NCBI GenBank assembly: GCA_963805475.1
Contig: CAWDUO010000001.1
Coordinates: forward strand, 62,001-126,000
Source: VRUE01 sp963805475
GTDB lineage: Bacteria; Actinomycetota; Thermoleophilia; Solirubrobacterales; 70-9
Direction: 5' to 3'
DNA length: 64,000 bases
This document shows positions 1 through 9,184 of this stretch, in pieces. Under the pieces are notes generated by a model. The model was given only the letters and a program-made list of their open reading frames with translations. It searched no databases and had not been told where the DNA came from. The position numbers and the translations under genes were made by a program. Within the stretch, counting starts at the first letter, position 1. Every line of letters starts with the position of its first letter.

Positions 1-2
1 AG

Positions 3-1088
3 ATGGACATGCTGCTCTCGACCGGCGAGCGGATCTCCTGTGCGCTCTGCGCGATGGCGATCCACGACATGGGCCACGAGGCGATCTCGCTGACCGGCTC
101 GCAGGCCGGCATCGTCACCGACTCCCTGCACACCAGGGCGAAGATCGTCGACGTGCGCGCCGAGCGCATCCGCGAGCTGCTGGAGAGGGACCGGATCGTG
201 CTCGTCGCCGGCTTCCAGGGCGTCTCCACCGACAGCCGCGACGTGACCACGCTCGGCCGCGGCGGCTCCGACACGACCGCCGTCGCGCTCGCTGCGGCGC
301 TCGGCGCCGGGGTCTGCGAGATCTACACCGACGTCGCCGGCGTCTTCAGCGCCGACCCGCGGATCGTCCCCGGCGCCCGCAAGCTGCCCTACGCCTCCTA
401 CGAGGAGATGCTCGAGATGTCGGCCTCCGGGGCGAAGGTCCTGCAGCTGCGCTCGGTCGAGTACGCGCGCAACAACGGCGTCCGCATCCACTGCCGCAGC
501 AGCTTCGAGGACGGCCCCGGTACCCTCGTCGTCAGCGAAGCCGAGAGCGAGAAGGAGACCGTGGAGCAGCCTTTCGTAACCGCAGTGACCCACTCCGACG
601 GGGAGGCGCGGGTGACCCTGACCGGGGTCGACGACGAGCCGGGCGTGGCCGGGCGGATCTTCACCGCGCTGGCCGACGCCGGGATCAACGTCGACGTGAT
701 CATCCAGAACGAGCCGCTCGGCGAGGACGCGCTGGCCGACCTCTCCTTCACCGTCGACCGCGCCGACCTGGCCGCGGCGACCGAGACGGTCTCCGCGCTC
801 GGCGTCAGCCGCGGCGTCAAGGCCGAAGAGCGGATCGGCAAGGTCTCGATCGTCGGCGCCGGCATGCGCTCGCACCCCGGCGTAGCCGCCAAGGTCTTCG
901 AGGTTCTCGGCGGCGAGGGGATCAACATCGAGATGATCTCGACCTCGCCGATCAAGATCTCCTGCGTCATCGCCGCCGACCGCGTTCCGGACGCGGTGCG
1001 GGCGCTGCACGAGGCCTTCGAGCTGGGGGCGGACGCGATCAAGGCCGAGGACCCGATGGGGCCCGAGCACCGACCGACGGTCGCATGA
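3..1088 (+). CDS. lysC: Aspartate kinase, 5' end outside window
   Basis: This is the C-terminal 361 residues of aspartokinase, which phosphorylates aspartate in the first step of lysine, threonine and methionine synthesis. The kinase part shows the RGGSDTTAVALAAALGA nucleotide/substrate segment (about residues 83-99) and the YTDVAGVFSADPR loop that follows. Two ACT regulatory domains follow (about residues 200-345), with typical DDEPGVAGRIF and GMRSHPGVAAKVF turns, so feedback control by lysine and/or threonine is expected. Family members have about 410-420 residues and the frame stays open to the window edge, so the true start lies upstream. The stop overlaps the asd start in an ATGA arrangement, indicating a lysC-asd operon. 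Confidence 0.95.
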   Translation: MDMLLSTGERISCALCAMAIHDMGHEAISLTGSQAGIVTDSLHTRAKIVDVRAERIRELLERDRIVLVAGFQGVSTDSRDVTTLGRGGSDTTAVALAAALGAGVCEIYTDVAGVFSADPRIVPGARKLPYASYEEMLEMSASGAKVLQLRSVEYARNNGVRIHCRSSFEDGPGTLVVSEAESEKETVEQPFVTAVTHSDGEARVTLTGVDDEPGVAGRIFTALADAGINVDVIIQNEPLGEDALADLSFTVDRADLAAATETVSALGVSRGVKAEERIGKVSIVGAGMRSHPGVAAKVFEVLGGEGINIEMISTSPIKISCVIAADRVPDAVRALHEAFELGADAIKAEDPMGPEHRPTVA

Positions 1089-2099
1089 GGGTCGGCGTCC
1101 TCGGCGCCACCGGGCTGGTCGGGACGACGATCCTCGACCTGCTGGGCGCGCGCGAGTTTCCCGCCGACGGAGGTCGTCCCGTTCGCCTCCGAGCGCTCCG
1201 CCGGCAAGGCGATCGAGTGGGGCGACGAGGAGCTGGAGGTCCACGCGCTCAGCGAGGACTCGATCCAGGGCCTGGATCTGGTCCTCTCCTCGGCCGGCGG
1301 CGCGGTCAGCGCCGAGTGGACGCCGAAGCTGGTCGAGGCGGGCGCGGTGGTCGTCGACAACACCAGCTACTGGCGGATGCGCGACGACGTGCCGCTGGTC
1401 GTCGCCGAGGTCAACCCCGACGACCTCGCCGGCCACAGGGGGATCGTCGCCAACCCGAACTGCTCGACGATGCAGATGGTCGTCGCGCTGAAGCCGCTCT
1501 ACGACGCCGCCGGGATCGAGCGGCTGGTGGTCTCCACCTACCAGGCCGTCTCCGGCACCGGCAAGGCGGCGATCGACGAGCTGCGCGAGCAGTCGCGGGC
1601 GCTGCTCGAGGGCCGCGACGCCGCCGCGCCCTCCGTCTACCCCCACCGGATCGCCTTCAACGCGCTCGCCCAGGCGGGCAGCTTCGCCGCCGGCGACGAC
1701 CACACCGACGAGGAGCGCAAGCTGATGAACGAGACGCGCAAGATCCTCGGCGACCCGGAGATCCGCGTCAGCGCCACCTGCGTGCGCGTGCCGGTCGTCA
1801 CCGGCCACTCCGAGGCGGTCAACGTGCAGACGCGCGAGCCGCTGGAGCCCGAGCGCGCCCGCGAGCTGCTGGCGGCGGCGCCGGGCGTCACCGTCGTCGA
1901 CGACCCGGCCGCCGCGCGCTACCCGATGGCGACCGAGGCCGAGGGCCGCGACGACGTCTTCGTCGGCAGGATCCGCCGCGACCCCGGCAACGAGCGCGCG
2001 CTCGACCTCTGGATCGTCGCCGACAACCTGCGCAAGGGCGCCGCCACCAACACGGTCCAGCTCGCCGAGCTCCTCGTCGAGCGCGGCCTGCTCGGCTGA
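1085..2099 (+). CDS. asd: Aspartate-semialdehyde dehydrogenase, one frameshift
   Basis: The enzyme makes aspartate semialdehyde from aspartyl phosphate, the step after aspartokinase. The N-terminal Rossmann motif GVLGATGLVG is read from ATG 1085. The frame then breaks at a CCC run near 1160-1162, where one extra C sits, and continues as the rest of the protein to 2099. The catalytic cysteine is in the NPNCSTMQM segment (about residues 127-135), and the substrate-binding RVPVVTGHSE segment follows. Removing one base gives 337 residues, the normal family length. The start overlaps the lysC stop by 4 bp and the antiporter gene starts 2 bp after the stop. I read the frameshift as a sequence error because the protein on both sides is perfectly conserved in character. 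Confidence 0.9.
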
Positions 2100-2101
2100 G
2101 C

Positions 2102-3337
2102 ATGCACATCGGCTTCAGCGAGGCGGTCCTGCTGTTCGGAGGGCTGCTGGGGGTGGTCGCGGCGCTCTCGGGGCTGATGCGGGGGACGGTGCTCTCGGCC
2201 TCGGTGCTCTCGGTGGCGCTGGGCATCGGGCTCGCAGTCGCCGGCGTGGTCGAAGTCGAGGCCAGCGACCGCTCGGTCGTCGAGCTGATCGAGCTGGCGC
2301 TGATCCTCACCCTGTTCTCCGACGGCATGTTCGTCGAGCAGGAGCTGCTGCGGCGCCACTGGAGCCCGGTCGCGCGGTCGCTGGTGATCGCGATGCCGAT
2401 CACGATGGTGCTGCTGGCGCTGGCCGCGAAGGCGCTCTTCCCCGGCCTCGACTGGGCCGAGGCGTTCCTGCTCGGGGCGGTGCTCTCGCCGACCGACCCG
2501 GTCGTCACCTCGGCCGTCGTCACCTCGCCGCTGATCCCCGGCGCCGTGCGCCACACGCTCAACCTCGAGTCGGGGCTGAACGACGGCCTGGCGCTGCCCT
2601 TCGTCCTCTTCTTCCTCGTCCTCGCCGGGCCGGGCGGCGACCCCGGCGGCGAAGCGGCGAAGCTCGCCGGCGAGGCGCTGGTCGGCGCCGCGGCCGGCGC
2701 CGCGCTCGGCGTGCTCGGCGGCCGCCTGCACCGCCTCCTGCCCGGCGGCGGCCTGACCGCGCGCTACGAGGGGATCTACTCGGTCAGCTTCGCCCTGGTC
2801 GCCTTCGGGCTGGCCGAATCGACGATCGGCAACGGGTCTGATCGCCGCCTTCGTCTGCGGCATCGCCCTCGGCGCGACCGAGCACGACGTGCCGCGAGGG
2901 CTTCGTCGAGTTCGCCGAGAACGCCAGCGCGATCTTCCAGGTGCTGACCTTCTTCGTCTTCGGCGCGCTGATCGTCGCCACCGGCTTCCACCACTCGGTC
3001 CCGCCGCTGGTCGCCTTCATCGTCTTCGCGCTTGTCGTCGCCCGCCCGGCGGCGGTGCTGCTCTCCTTCGTCCGCACCGGCCTGCCGCGCTCGCAGAAGG
3101 CGTTCATGGCCTGGTTCGGCCCGAAGGGGGTCGCCTCGATGCTGTTCGCGCTGCTGCGTCGTCAAGTCGGCGGTGCCCGACCGCGAAGTGATCTTCGACG
3201 TCGCCGCCTTCGCGATCATCGCCTCGATCGCCGCCCACGGCCTGACCGACACGCTCGGCGCCCGCTGGCTGGCGAGCCGGGTCGGCTCCGGGCGAGAGGA
3301 CGAGGGCGGTCACCTCGGCCCGGCCGGCCTCGACTAG
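2102..3337 (+). CDS. Cation:proton antiporter (NhaP/CPA1 type), three frameshifts
   Basis: This is a polytopic membrane protein of the sodium or potassium/proton antiporter family, with roughly 11-12 hydrophobic segments. Family hallmarks are the LSPTDPVVTSAV motif (about residues 128-139) and the ESGLNDGLALPF motif (about residues 158-169) that carries ion-binding acidic residues. The frame is broken by single extra bases near 2837 (GGG-T-CTG), 2893 (CCG-C-GAG) and 3157 (CTG-C-GTC). Deleting these three bases restores one frame of 410 residues ending at the TAG at 3335-3337. The gene directly follows asd. All three lesions are +1 insertions, like those in the next two genes. Confidence 0.85.
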
Positions 3338-3352
3338 CCGCCCGCGGCTAGT
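3333..3352. terminator. Hairpin containing both convergent stop codons
   Basis: A perfect 9 bp stem (ACTAGCCGC / GCGGCTAGT) with a 2-base loop lies exactly between the convergent antiporter and GH65 genes. Each arm contains the TAG stop codon of one of them. It could terminate or block read-through in both directions. There is no clear T-run, so an intrinsic terminator role is inferred from position. Confidence 0.5.
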
Positions 3353-5729
3353 TCGGCTGCGGTGTACGGCGCGCCGGCTCGCGGCCGGGCGGCTGGGCGG
3401 GGCGCGGGCCGGTCGCGGCCGGCGGCGGGGCCGGCAGGCGGACCGGCTCGCCGGCGACCGTCAGCGGCTGCTCGAAGTGGTGGAGCGAGAGCGGCTCGCC
3501 GGCGAGCAGCGTGTAGACGGTGGCCTCGCGGTCGACCTCGACCCCGAGCCGGCTGCCGCGGAAGCGCGAGCCGGAAGGCGAGCCGGGTCGAGTCGCTCCG
3601 GCAGGCGCGGCGCGAAGCGCAGCTCGCCGTCCGTGGTCGCGCATGCCGCCGAAGCCGGCGACGGCGGCGATCCAGGCGCCCGCCAGCGAGGCGATGTGGA
3701 GGCCGTCGCGGCTGTTGTGCTCGAGGTCGTCGAGGTCCATCAGCGCCGCCTCGCCGAAGTAGTCGTAGGCGAGCTCGAGGTGGCCGATCTCGGCCGCGAT
3801 CACCGCCTGCGCGCAGGCCGAGAGCGAGGAGTCGCGCACGGTCAGCGGCTCGTAGTAGGCGAAGTTGCGCGCCTTCTGCTCGTCGCTGAAGGCGTCGCCG
3901 CGCACGTAGCATCGCCATCACCAGGTCGGCCTGCTTGACGACCTGCTTGCGGTAGAGGTCGAAGTAGGGGTAGTGGAGCAGCAGCGGGTACTGGTCGGCG
4001 CCGGTGCTCGGCGAAGTCCCAGCGGGCGTGCTTGGTGAAGTTCTCCGCCTGCGGGTGGACGCCCAGCTCCTCGTCGTAGGGGACGACCATCGCCTCCGCC
4101 GCGTCGCGCCAGGAGGCGATCTCCTCGTCGTCGACGCCGAGCTCGGCGGCGCGCTCGGGGTGGCGCTCGGCGGCGTCGGCCGCGGCGCCGAGGTTCTGCT
4201 GCGCCATCAGGTTGGTGTAGACGTTGTTGTCGGCGATCGGCGCTGTACTCGTCGGGGCCGGTGACGCCGTCGATGCGGAAGCTGCCGGATGGGCGTCGTG
4301 GTGGCCGAGCGAGCGCCACAGCCGCGCCGTTTCGACCAGCAGCTCCAGGCCGACGTCGCGCTCGAACTCCTCGTCGCCGCTCGCCGCCTGGTAGCGGCTC
4401 GACCGCGTCGGCGATGTCGGCGTTGATGTGGAAGGCGGCGGTGCCGGCCGGCCAGTAGGCCGAGCACTCCTCGCCGCTGATCGTCCGCCAGGGGAAGGCG
4501 GCGCCCGCCGAGGCCGAGCTGCGCGGCCCGCTCGCGCGCCCGGTCGAGCGTGTCGCGGCGCCAGCGCAGCGCCTCGGCGGCGCGCCTCGGGGGCGGTGTA
4601 GGTGAGGACGCGGCAGCACGTAGGCCTCGGTGTCCCAGAAGGTGTGGCCGTCGTAGCCGGGGCCGGTCAGGCCCTTGGCCGGGATCGCCCGCCCCTCGCC
4701 GCGGGCGCCCGCCTGGAGCGCGTGGAAGAGCGCGAAGCGGACCGCCTGCTGCAGCTCGGCGTCGCCGTCGAGCTCGACGTCGGCGCCGTCCCAGAACTCG
4801 TCGAGGTAGGCGCGCTGCTGCGCCGCCAGCTCGTCCCAGCCGGTGTGGCGGGCCTCGGCGAGCGCCGCCGCGACCTGGTCGCGCACGGCCGGCACCGAGC
4901 GCTCGCGCCGACCAGCCGTAGGCGACGAACTTGGTCAGCTTCAGCGGCTCGCCCGCGCCTCGACGTCGGCGGTGACGGTGACGCGCGCCGAGGTCCTCCC
5001 AGGTCTGCGCCGGGTCGACGCGGGTGCCCTCGGGGCCCTCGACCACGTGGTCCATCGCCGCCGCGGCGCGCAGGCCGCTGCGCCTTGGTCGCGTGCACGA
5101 GCACCGCTCGGAGCCTCGCCGCGCTGGCGGTCTCGAAGGCGAGCGGCGATTCCAGCGCCGCCGCGGCGCGCGGGTCCTCGGAGGCGGCCGGGCGCGGCTC
5201 GTTGGCGACCAGCTCCGACTGCACGACGAGCCTCGCCGCCGCGTCCAGCGGCTCGACCTCGTAGTGGATCGCCGGCGATCGCGCGCTGGGTGAAGGAGAC
5301 CAGCCGCTCGGAGGCGACCCGCACCCGCTTGCCGGTCGGCGAGCGCCAGACCGCCTCGCGGCGCAGCGATGCCGGCGCGCAGGTCGAGCAGCCGCTCGTG
5401 GCTCTCGCAGCTCGCCGTAGCGGACGTCGAACGGCGAGTCGTCGACCAGCAGGCGGATCGATCTTGCCGTTGGTCACGTTGACGACCGTCTCGCCCGCCT
5501 CCGGGTAGCCGTAGCCGGCCTCGGCGTAGGGCAGCGGGCGGGTCTCGTAGAAGGCGTTCAGGTAGGTGCCGGGCAGCGCGTGCGGCTCGCCCTCGTCGAG
5601 GTTGCCGCGCAGCCCGATGTGGCCGTTGGAGAGCGCGAAGACGGACTCCGACTGGGCGAGCCGCTCGAGGTCGAGGTCGGTTTCGCGGACCGCCCAGGGC
5701 TCGACCGTGAAGGCGGGGTGGTCGATCAT
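3348..5729 (-). CDS. Glycoside hydrolase family 65 phosphorylase, many frameshifts
   Basis: Reconstructed across frames, this is a roughly 786-residue GH65 enzyme, the family of maltose, trehalose and kojibiose phosphorylases that split alpha-linked disaccharides with phosphate to beta-glucose 1-phosphate. Readable landmarks are LSNGHIGLRGNLDEGE near the N terminus, the catalytic-domain GHTFWDTEAYVLP and FPWRTISGEECSAYW segments, GVTGPDEYSA with the predicted general-acid glutamate, and a C-terminal beta-sandwich. At least 17 single extra bases and two sites needing +2 or -1 break the frame between about 3580 and 5470; no stop-creating substitutions are needed to explain the breaks. Its ATG (5727-5729) overlaps the beta-phosphoglucomutase stop, so the two form one operon. 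The disaccharide used cannot be told. Confidence 0.8.
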
Positions 5730-6501
5730 CGCTCGTCGAGCGGCAGCAGCTCGGCGAGGTCGTCGACGACGACGTCGGCGCCGTGCTCGCGCAGCGCCCT
5801 GCCGTGGTCGGCGCCGAGCCGGTCGACGCCGACGACGCAGCCGAAGTTGCCCGCGCGGCCCGCCTCGACCCCGGAGAGCGCGTCCTCGAAGACGGCGGCG
5901 GCGGCGGGCTCGACGCCGAGCGCCTCGCGCCCCGGCCAGGTAGGTGTCGGGCGCGGGCTTGCCCTCGAGCTGCTCCTCCGTCGGCGACCTTGCCGTCGAT
6001 CCGCTCCTCGAAGAGGTCCTCGATCCCGGCCGCCTCGAGCACCTCCTGGCAGTTGGCGCTGGAGGAGACGACCGCGCGCCGCAGGCCGGCGTCGCGCGCC
6101 GCTTCGACGAAGCGCGACCGAGCCCGCGTAGGCGCTCCACCCCGTCGTGGCGCGATCAGTTCGAGCACCAGCTCGTTCTTGCGGTTGCCGAGCCCGCAGA
6201 CGGTCTCCGCGCCGGGCGGGTCGTCCGGCGTCGCCCTCGGGCAGCTCGATCCCGCGCGAGGCGAGGAACGAGCGCACGCCGTCGTAGCGCGGCTTGCCGT
6301 CGACGTATTCGTCGTAGTCCTCGCCGGCGTCGAAGGCGACGAACTCCCCGTCCCCGCGCTCGGCGCGCTCGCTTCAGGAAGGCGTCGAACATCTGCTTCC
6401 AGGCCTTGGCGTGGACCTTCGCGGTCTTGGTCAGCACCCCGTCGAGGTCGAACAGGCAGGCCGTCGATCCCCTCCGGCAGCTTGGGAGCCGGCGAAGCCA
6501 T
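5726..6501 (-). CDS. pgmB: Beta-phosphoglucomutase-type HAD hydrolase, eight frameshifts
   Basis: Joining the frames gives about 255 residues of a HAD-superfamily protein of the beta-phosphoglucomutase type. It has FDLDGVLT (catalytic aspartates), AVVSSSANCQEVL (second HAD motif), the EGKPAPDTYL lysine motif and the FEDALSGVEAG acidic motif. Such enzymes convert the beta-glucose 1-phosphate released by a GH65 phosphorylase into glucose 6-phosphate, which fits the 4 bp coupling to the GH65 gene. Eight single extra bases are needed (near 6460, 6375, 6229, 6155, 6130, 6115, 5987 and 5937). The start could be ATG 6501 or GTG 6507. Some relatives dephosphorylate trehalose 6-phosphate instead. Confidence 0.82.
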
Positions 6502-6532
6502 GCTCACCAGACTATTGCGTTGACCGAGAGTG

Positions 6533-7843
6533 TCAGCCGCTGGGCAGATCGAGGCGGTGGGCGCGCGCTATCTGGGAGACGGGCCCCTCCTCGACGCCGG
6601 CTTCGGCGGCCAGCTCGGGCCAGGCTCTCACCGCTTCGATCACCTCGGCGAGGATCACCTTGGCGCGGCCTCGTTTCAGCGATGCGACCTCAGCCACCCG
6701 GTTCAGGTCGTCGACGGTTATCCCGTCGAGCTTGCCGTTGATCGACATCTGGTGGCGGGCCGTCCAGCGGCCCTCCGGATTGTGCGCGTAGACCACGTCG
6801 AAGGCGGGGGAGAGGGACCACCGTCCCGAGCGGTCCATCAGGAAGGCGATGTTCTTGACGTGGTCGTCCTGGTTGCGGGCGACGACGTTGAAGACCATGC
6901 GGCGGAACTGCTGCTCGGCCGCCTCGTGGGACAGCCCGAGCCGGCGGATCGTCTGAAACGCCTGCTCATAGGAGTTGGCGCCCGGCTGGTTGTAGTCGAG
7001 GTGGGCCAGCGCTCCCAGCGACTGCATGTGGAGCTTGTCGCCGTCGGCGGTGCGGTCGAAGCGCCGGGTCATGAAGTGGCGCCGGCCGCCCTCTTCCAGC
7101 AGGCGGCACTCGCTCATCTCGATGCCCGCGCGCCCCGCCATCCGCGCGTAGGCCAGCTCGATCGCGCCGTAGCCGCGAGTCGCGCCCAGCTCCCGACTGC
7201 TGTCGTCGATCCCGTCGAACTTGAGGATCCAGTGCTCGAAACCGGCGGGCAGGTCGAGCTGGCCGGAGCGCACCTCGCCGCTCTCGGGATTCAGCGCGAT
7301 CAGCGCCTTGGGGCGGGCGCCGCCGGCCGAGGTTCCCACCCTGAGGATCTCGCGCAGGGCGTCGCGCCGCCCCGGCTTGCGAAGCGAGACCGCGAGGTCG
7401 GCGCGGTGGGCCATCACCTCGGCCGCCAGCTCGGCAAGCGCCTCGACGTCGACCCGGTGGTCGGTTGCCGCCCGCGGTCCGCGCGCCGGCCTGAACTCCA
7501 GCGCCCCCATTCCGCGCCTGCCGACGTAGCAGAGCCGCTCGACCGCGTCGAAGCTCTCCGGCGCGCGCCCCTGCGTCGCCAGCCAGGCGTCGATCAGCGC
7601 GTTGCCGTAGCGATCCGGCAGCGAGTCGGCGAGCATCCCCGGCAGCCCGGCGAAGCTTTCGTGGGAGAGGCCGGGGAAGCGATAGATCGTCGTCGCCTCG
7701 AGCGGCATCTCCAGCGGAGCAGGCTCGATCTCGCCGGCGACGAACTCAGGGTCATACTCGAAGCTCGCCGCCCGCTCGCCGGCGGGCAGGGAGACGGCGC
7801 CGATTCGAGTTCCCCAGAGGTGGATCGACGCCGCCGTGCTCAA
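6533..7843 (-). CDS. hipA: HipA-family serine/threonine kinase toxin
   Basis: This 436-residue protein has the length and motifs of HipA, the kinase toxin that in E. coli phosphorylates glutamyl-tRNA synthetase and causes growth arrest. The glycine-rich loop GTSAGGARPKALIAL, the following WILKFD strand, the catalytic NQDDHVKNIAFL segment and the metal-binding LSPAFDVVYA segment are all present, so it looks catalytically competent. It is read from a TTG at 7841-7843 that overlaps the antitoxin stop (TTGA), typical of translational coupling with the upstream antitoxin. No frameshift is seen here although the neighbours on both sides are damaged. Confidence 0.9.
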   Translation of the reverse strand: MSTAASIHLWGTRIGAVSLPAGERAASFEYDPEFVAGEIEPAPLEMPLEATTIYRFPGLSHESFAGLPGMLADSLPDRYGNALIDAWLATQGRAPESFDAVERLCYVGRRGMGALEFRPARGPRAATDHRVDVEALAELAAEVMAHRADLAVSLRKPGRRDALREILRVGTSAGGARPKALIALNPESGEVRSGQLDLPAGFEHWILKFDGIDDSSRELGATRGYGAIELAYARMAGRAGIEMSECRLLEEGGRRHFMTRRFDRTADGDKLHMQSLGALAHLDYNQPGANSYEQAFQTIRRLGLSHEAAEQQFRRMVFNVVARNQDDHVKNIAFLMDRSGRWSLSPAFDVVYAHNPEGRWTARHQMSINGKLDGITVDDLNRVAEVASLKRGRAKVILAEVIEAVRAWPELAAEAGVEEGPVSQIARAHRLDLPSG

Positions 7844-8214
7844 CCCTCGCCCTCCTTGCTTTCGTCACCCCAACGCCAGCGGCTCGCTCGAGGTTCGTGC
7901 GCGGCCGGTTTGCGGCCCCCTCGCGCGCGCCGTCGCGGCCGTCCCTGGCGCTGGACCTCCTCGAGCGGGCTCGGGCCGAGTGGGGGGAGCAGCCGCTCGA
8001 GGCCTTCCAGCTCTCCGAGCGCGCGCAGGATGCGAATGAGGCTGGTCAACGACGCCGACCCGCCCTCCTCGATCCGCTGCACGGTCATCCGGCCGACGCC
8101 TGCCTCCTCGGCGAGCTGCTGCTGGCTCAGGTTGCGCCGCAGGCGCTCGGCGCGCAATCGCTCGCCGAGAGCCGCGAGAACCGCCGCATCGCTTCCCGAA
8201 CCTTGATCCATCAT
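7840..8214 (-). CDS. hipB: HipB-like XRE-family antitoxin/repressor
   Basis: This 124-residue protein carries an XRE/Cro helix-turn-helix at about residues 15-70 (LGERLRAERLRRNLSQQQLA, then VGRMTVQRIEEG). A basic, probably disordered tail of about 45 residues rich in Arg, Pro and Gly follows. It should bind and neutralise the HipA kinase and repress its own operon. The start is ATG 8214 or the adjacent ATG 8211. An inverted repeat overlaps the start codon and is the obvious operator. Confidence 0.88.
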   Translation of the reverse strand: MMDQGSGSDAAVLAALGERLRAERLRRNLSQQQLAEEAGVGRMTVQRIEEGGSASLTSLIRILRALGELEGLERLLPPLGPSPLEEVQRQGRPRRRARGGRKPAAHEPRASRWRWGDESKEGEG

Positions 8215-8237
8215 AGTGCACCAACTTTAGCGCACTA
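8214..8237 (-). promoter_or_regulatory. Probable hipBA autoregulatory operator
   Basis: TAGTGC (8214-8219) and GCACTA (8232-8237) form a perfect 6 bp inverted repeat with a 12 bp spacer. Next to it lies TTAGCGCACTAA (8227-8238), itself nearly palindromic. The site begins at the antitoxin start codon and sits in a locally AT-rich stretch, as expected for an operator overlapping a promoter. Binding by HipB is inferred. Confidence 0.6.
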
Positions 8238-8286
8238 AGGCAATATCGGGACTTATTGATTCAATTTTGAAGCAAAACCCAGATTT

Positions 8287-9184
8287 CTACGCGGGCGCGC
8301 CCGCCAGGCGCTCCTCGACCCAGCGCGGTCGAGGCGATGTGCTTGCTCATCCCGAGCTGCTTGGGCTCGCCGCCGAGCGCTAGGCCGACGAGCTGGGGCA
8401 GGTGCAGGACGGCGAGGCCGAGATCGCGGTTGACGATCTTCGCCGCCTCGGGCTGCTGCATGTCGAGGTTCAGGTGGCAGAGCGGGCAGGGCGTGACCAG
8501 GCAGTCGGCGCCGGCGTCGATCGCGTCGCCGACGTGGGTGCCCGCCTGGCGCAGCGACGTCTCTTTGTTCATCGTGATCACCGGGAAGCCGCAGCACTTG
8601 CGGGCGCCGTCGTACTCGACCACCTCGCCGCCGAGCGCCTCGATGACCTTCTCCAGGTAGATGTCGCGGTCGGGGTGCTCGTCGTAGCCGAGCCGCTCCT
8701 TGGGGCGGACGACGTAGCAGCCGTAGAAGGGGCCGACGCGCAGGCCGGAGAGCGGGCGGACGACCTTCTCGGCGAGCTTGTCGAGCCCGTAGTCCTCGAC
8801 CAGGAGCCAGAGGAAGTTCTTGTTGGTGAAGCCGTCCTTGCCCTTGACATACTCGAGCCCCTGGCCGGAGAGCGCCTCGTTGACGTGGGCGCGGTAGGCC
8901 GAGTCGGCGTCGAGCCGCTGCTGGCACTCCGACTGGGCGCCCTGGCAGGTCGAGCAGATGTTCATCATCGCCAGCCCGGTCTGCTGGGCGAGCGCGAAGG
9001 TGCGGGCGTTGAGCGTGTCGGCGAGCTCCTGGTTGTGCTCGGCGATCACGCCGGCGCCGCAGCAGTTGGCGCGGTCGAGTTCGACCAGCTCGATACCGAG
9101 CTTGTCGGCGGTGAACGCCATCGAGCCGTGCAGCTCGGGAGTGAAGCCGCGCGAGACGCAGCCGGGCCAGTAGGCGAGCTTCAT
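8287..9184 (-). CDS. sdhE: HdrB-like CCG-domain subunit of succinate/fumarate reductase, one frameshift
   Basis: The protein has two cysteine-rich CCG domains of the heterodisulfide-reductase subunit B type. The first comprises YWPGCVSRGF, then RANCCGAG, then ICSTCQG; the second comprises YGCYVVRP, ARKCCGFPV and TPCPLCHLN. In class E (non-classical) succinate:quinone reductases and in the methylmenaquinol:fumarate reductase such a subunit replaces the haem-containing SdhC/D anchor. The ATG at 9184 overlaps the sdhB stop by 4 bp. Near 8323-8326 one extra base shifts the frame; without it the protein ends VEERLAGAPA at the TAG at 8287 (298 residues), whereas the uncorrected frame runs to 8261. 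The symbol follows class E usage, not the flavinylation factor of the same name. Confidence 0.85.

Noticed and set aside
6530..8206. 558-residue plus-strand open frame across hipBA
   Set aside because: It is antisense to the HipA and HipB motifs and contains no recognisable domain.
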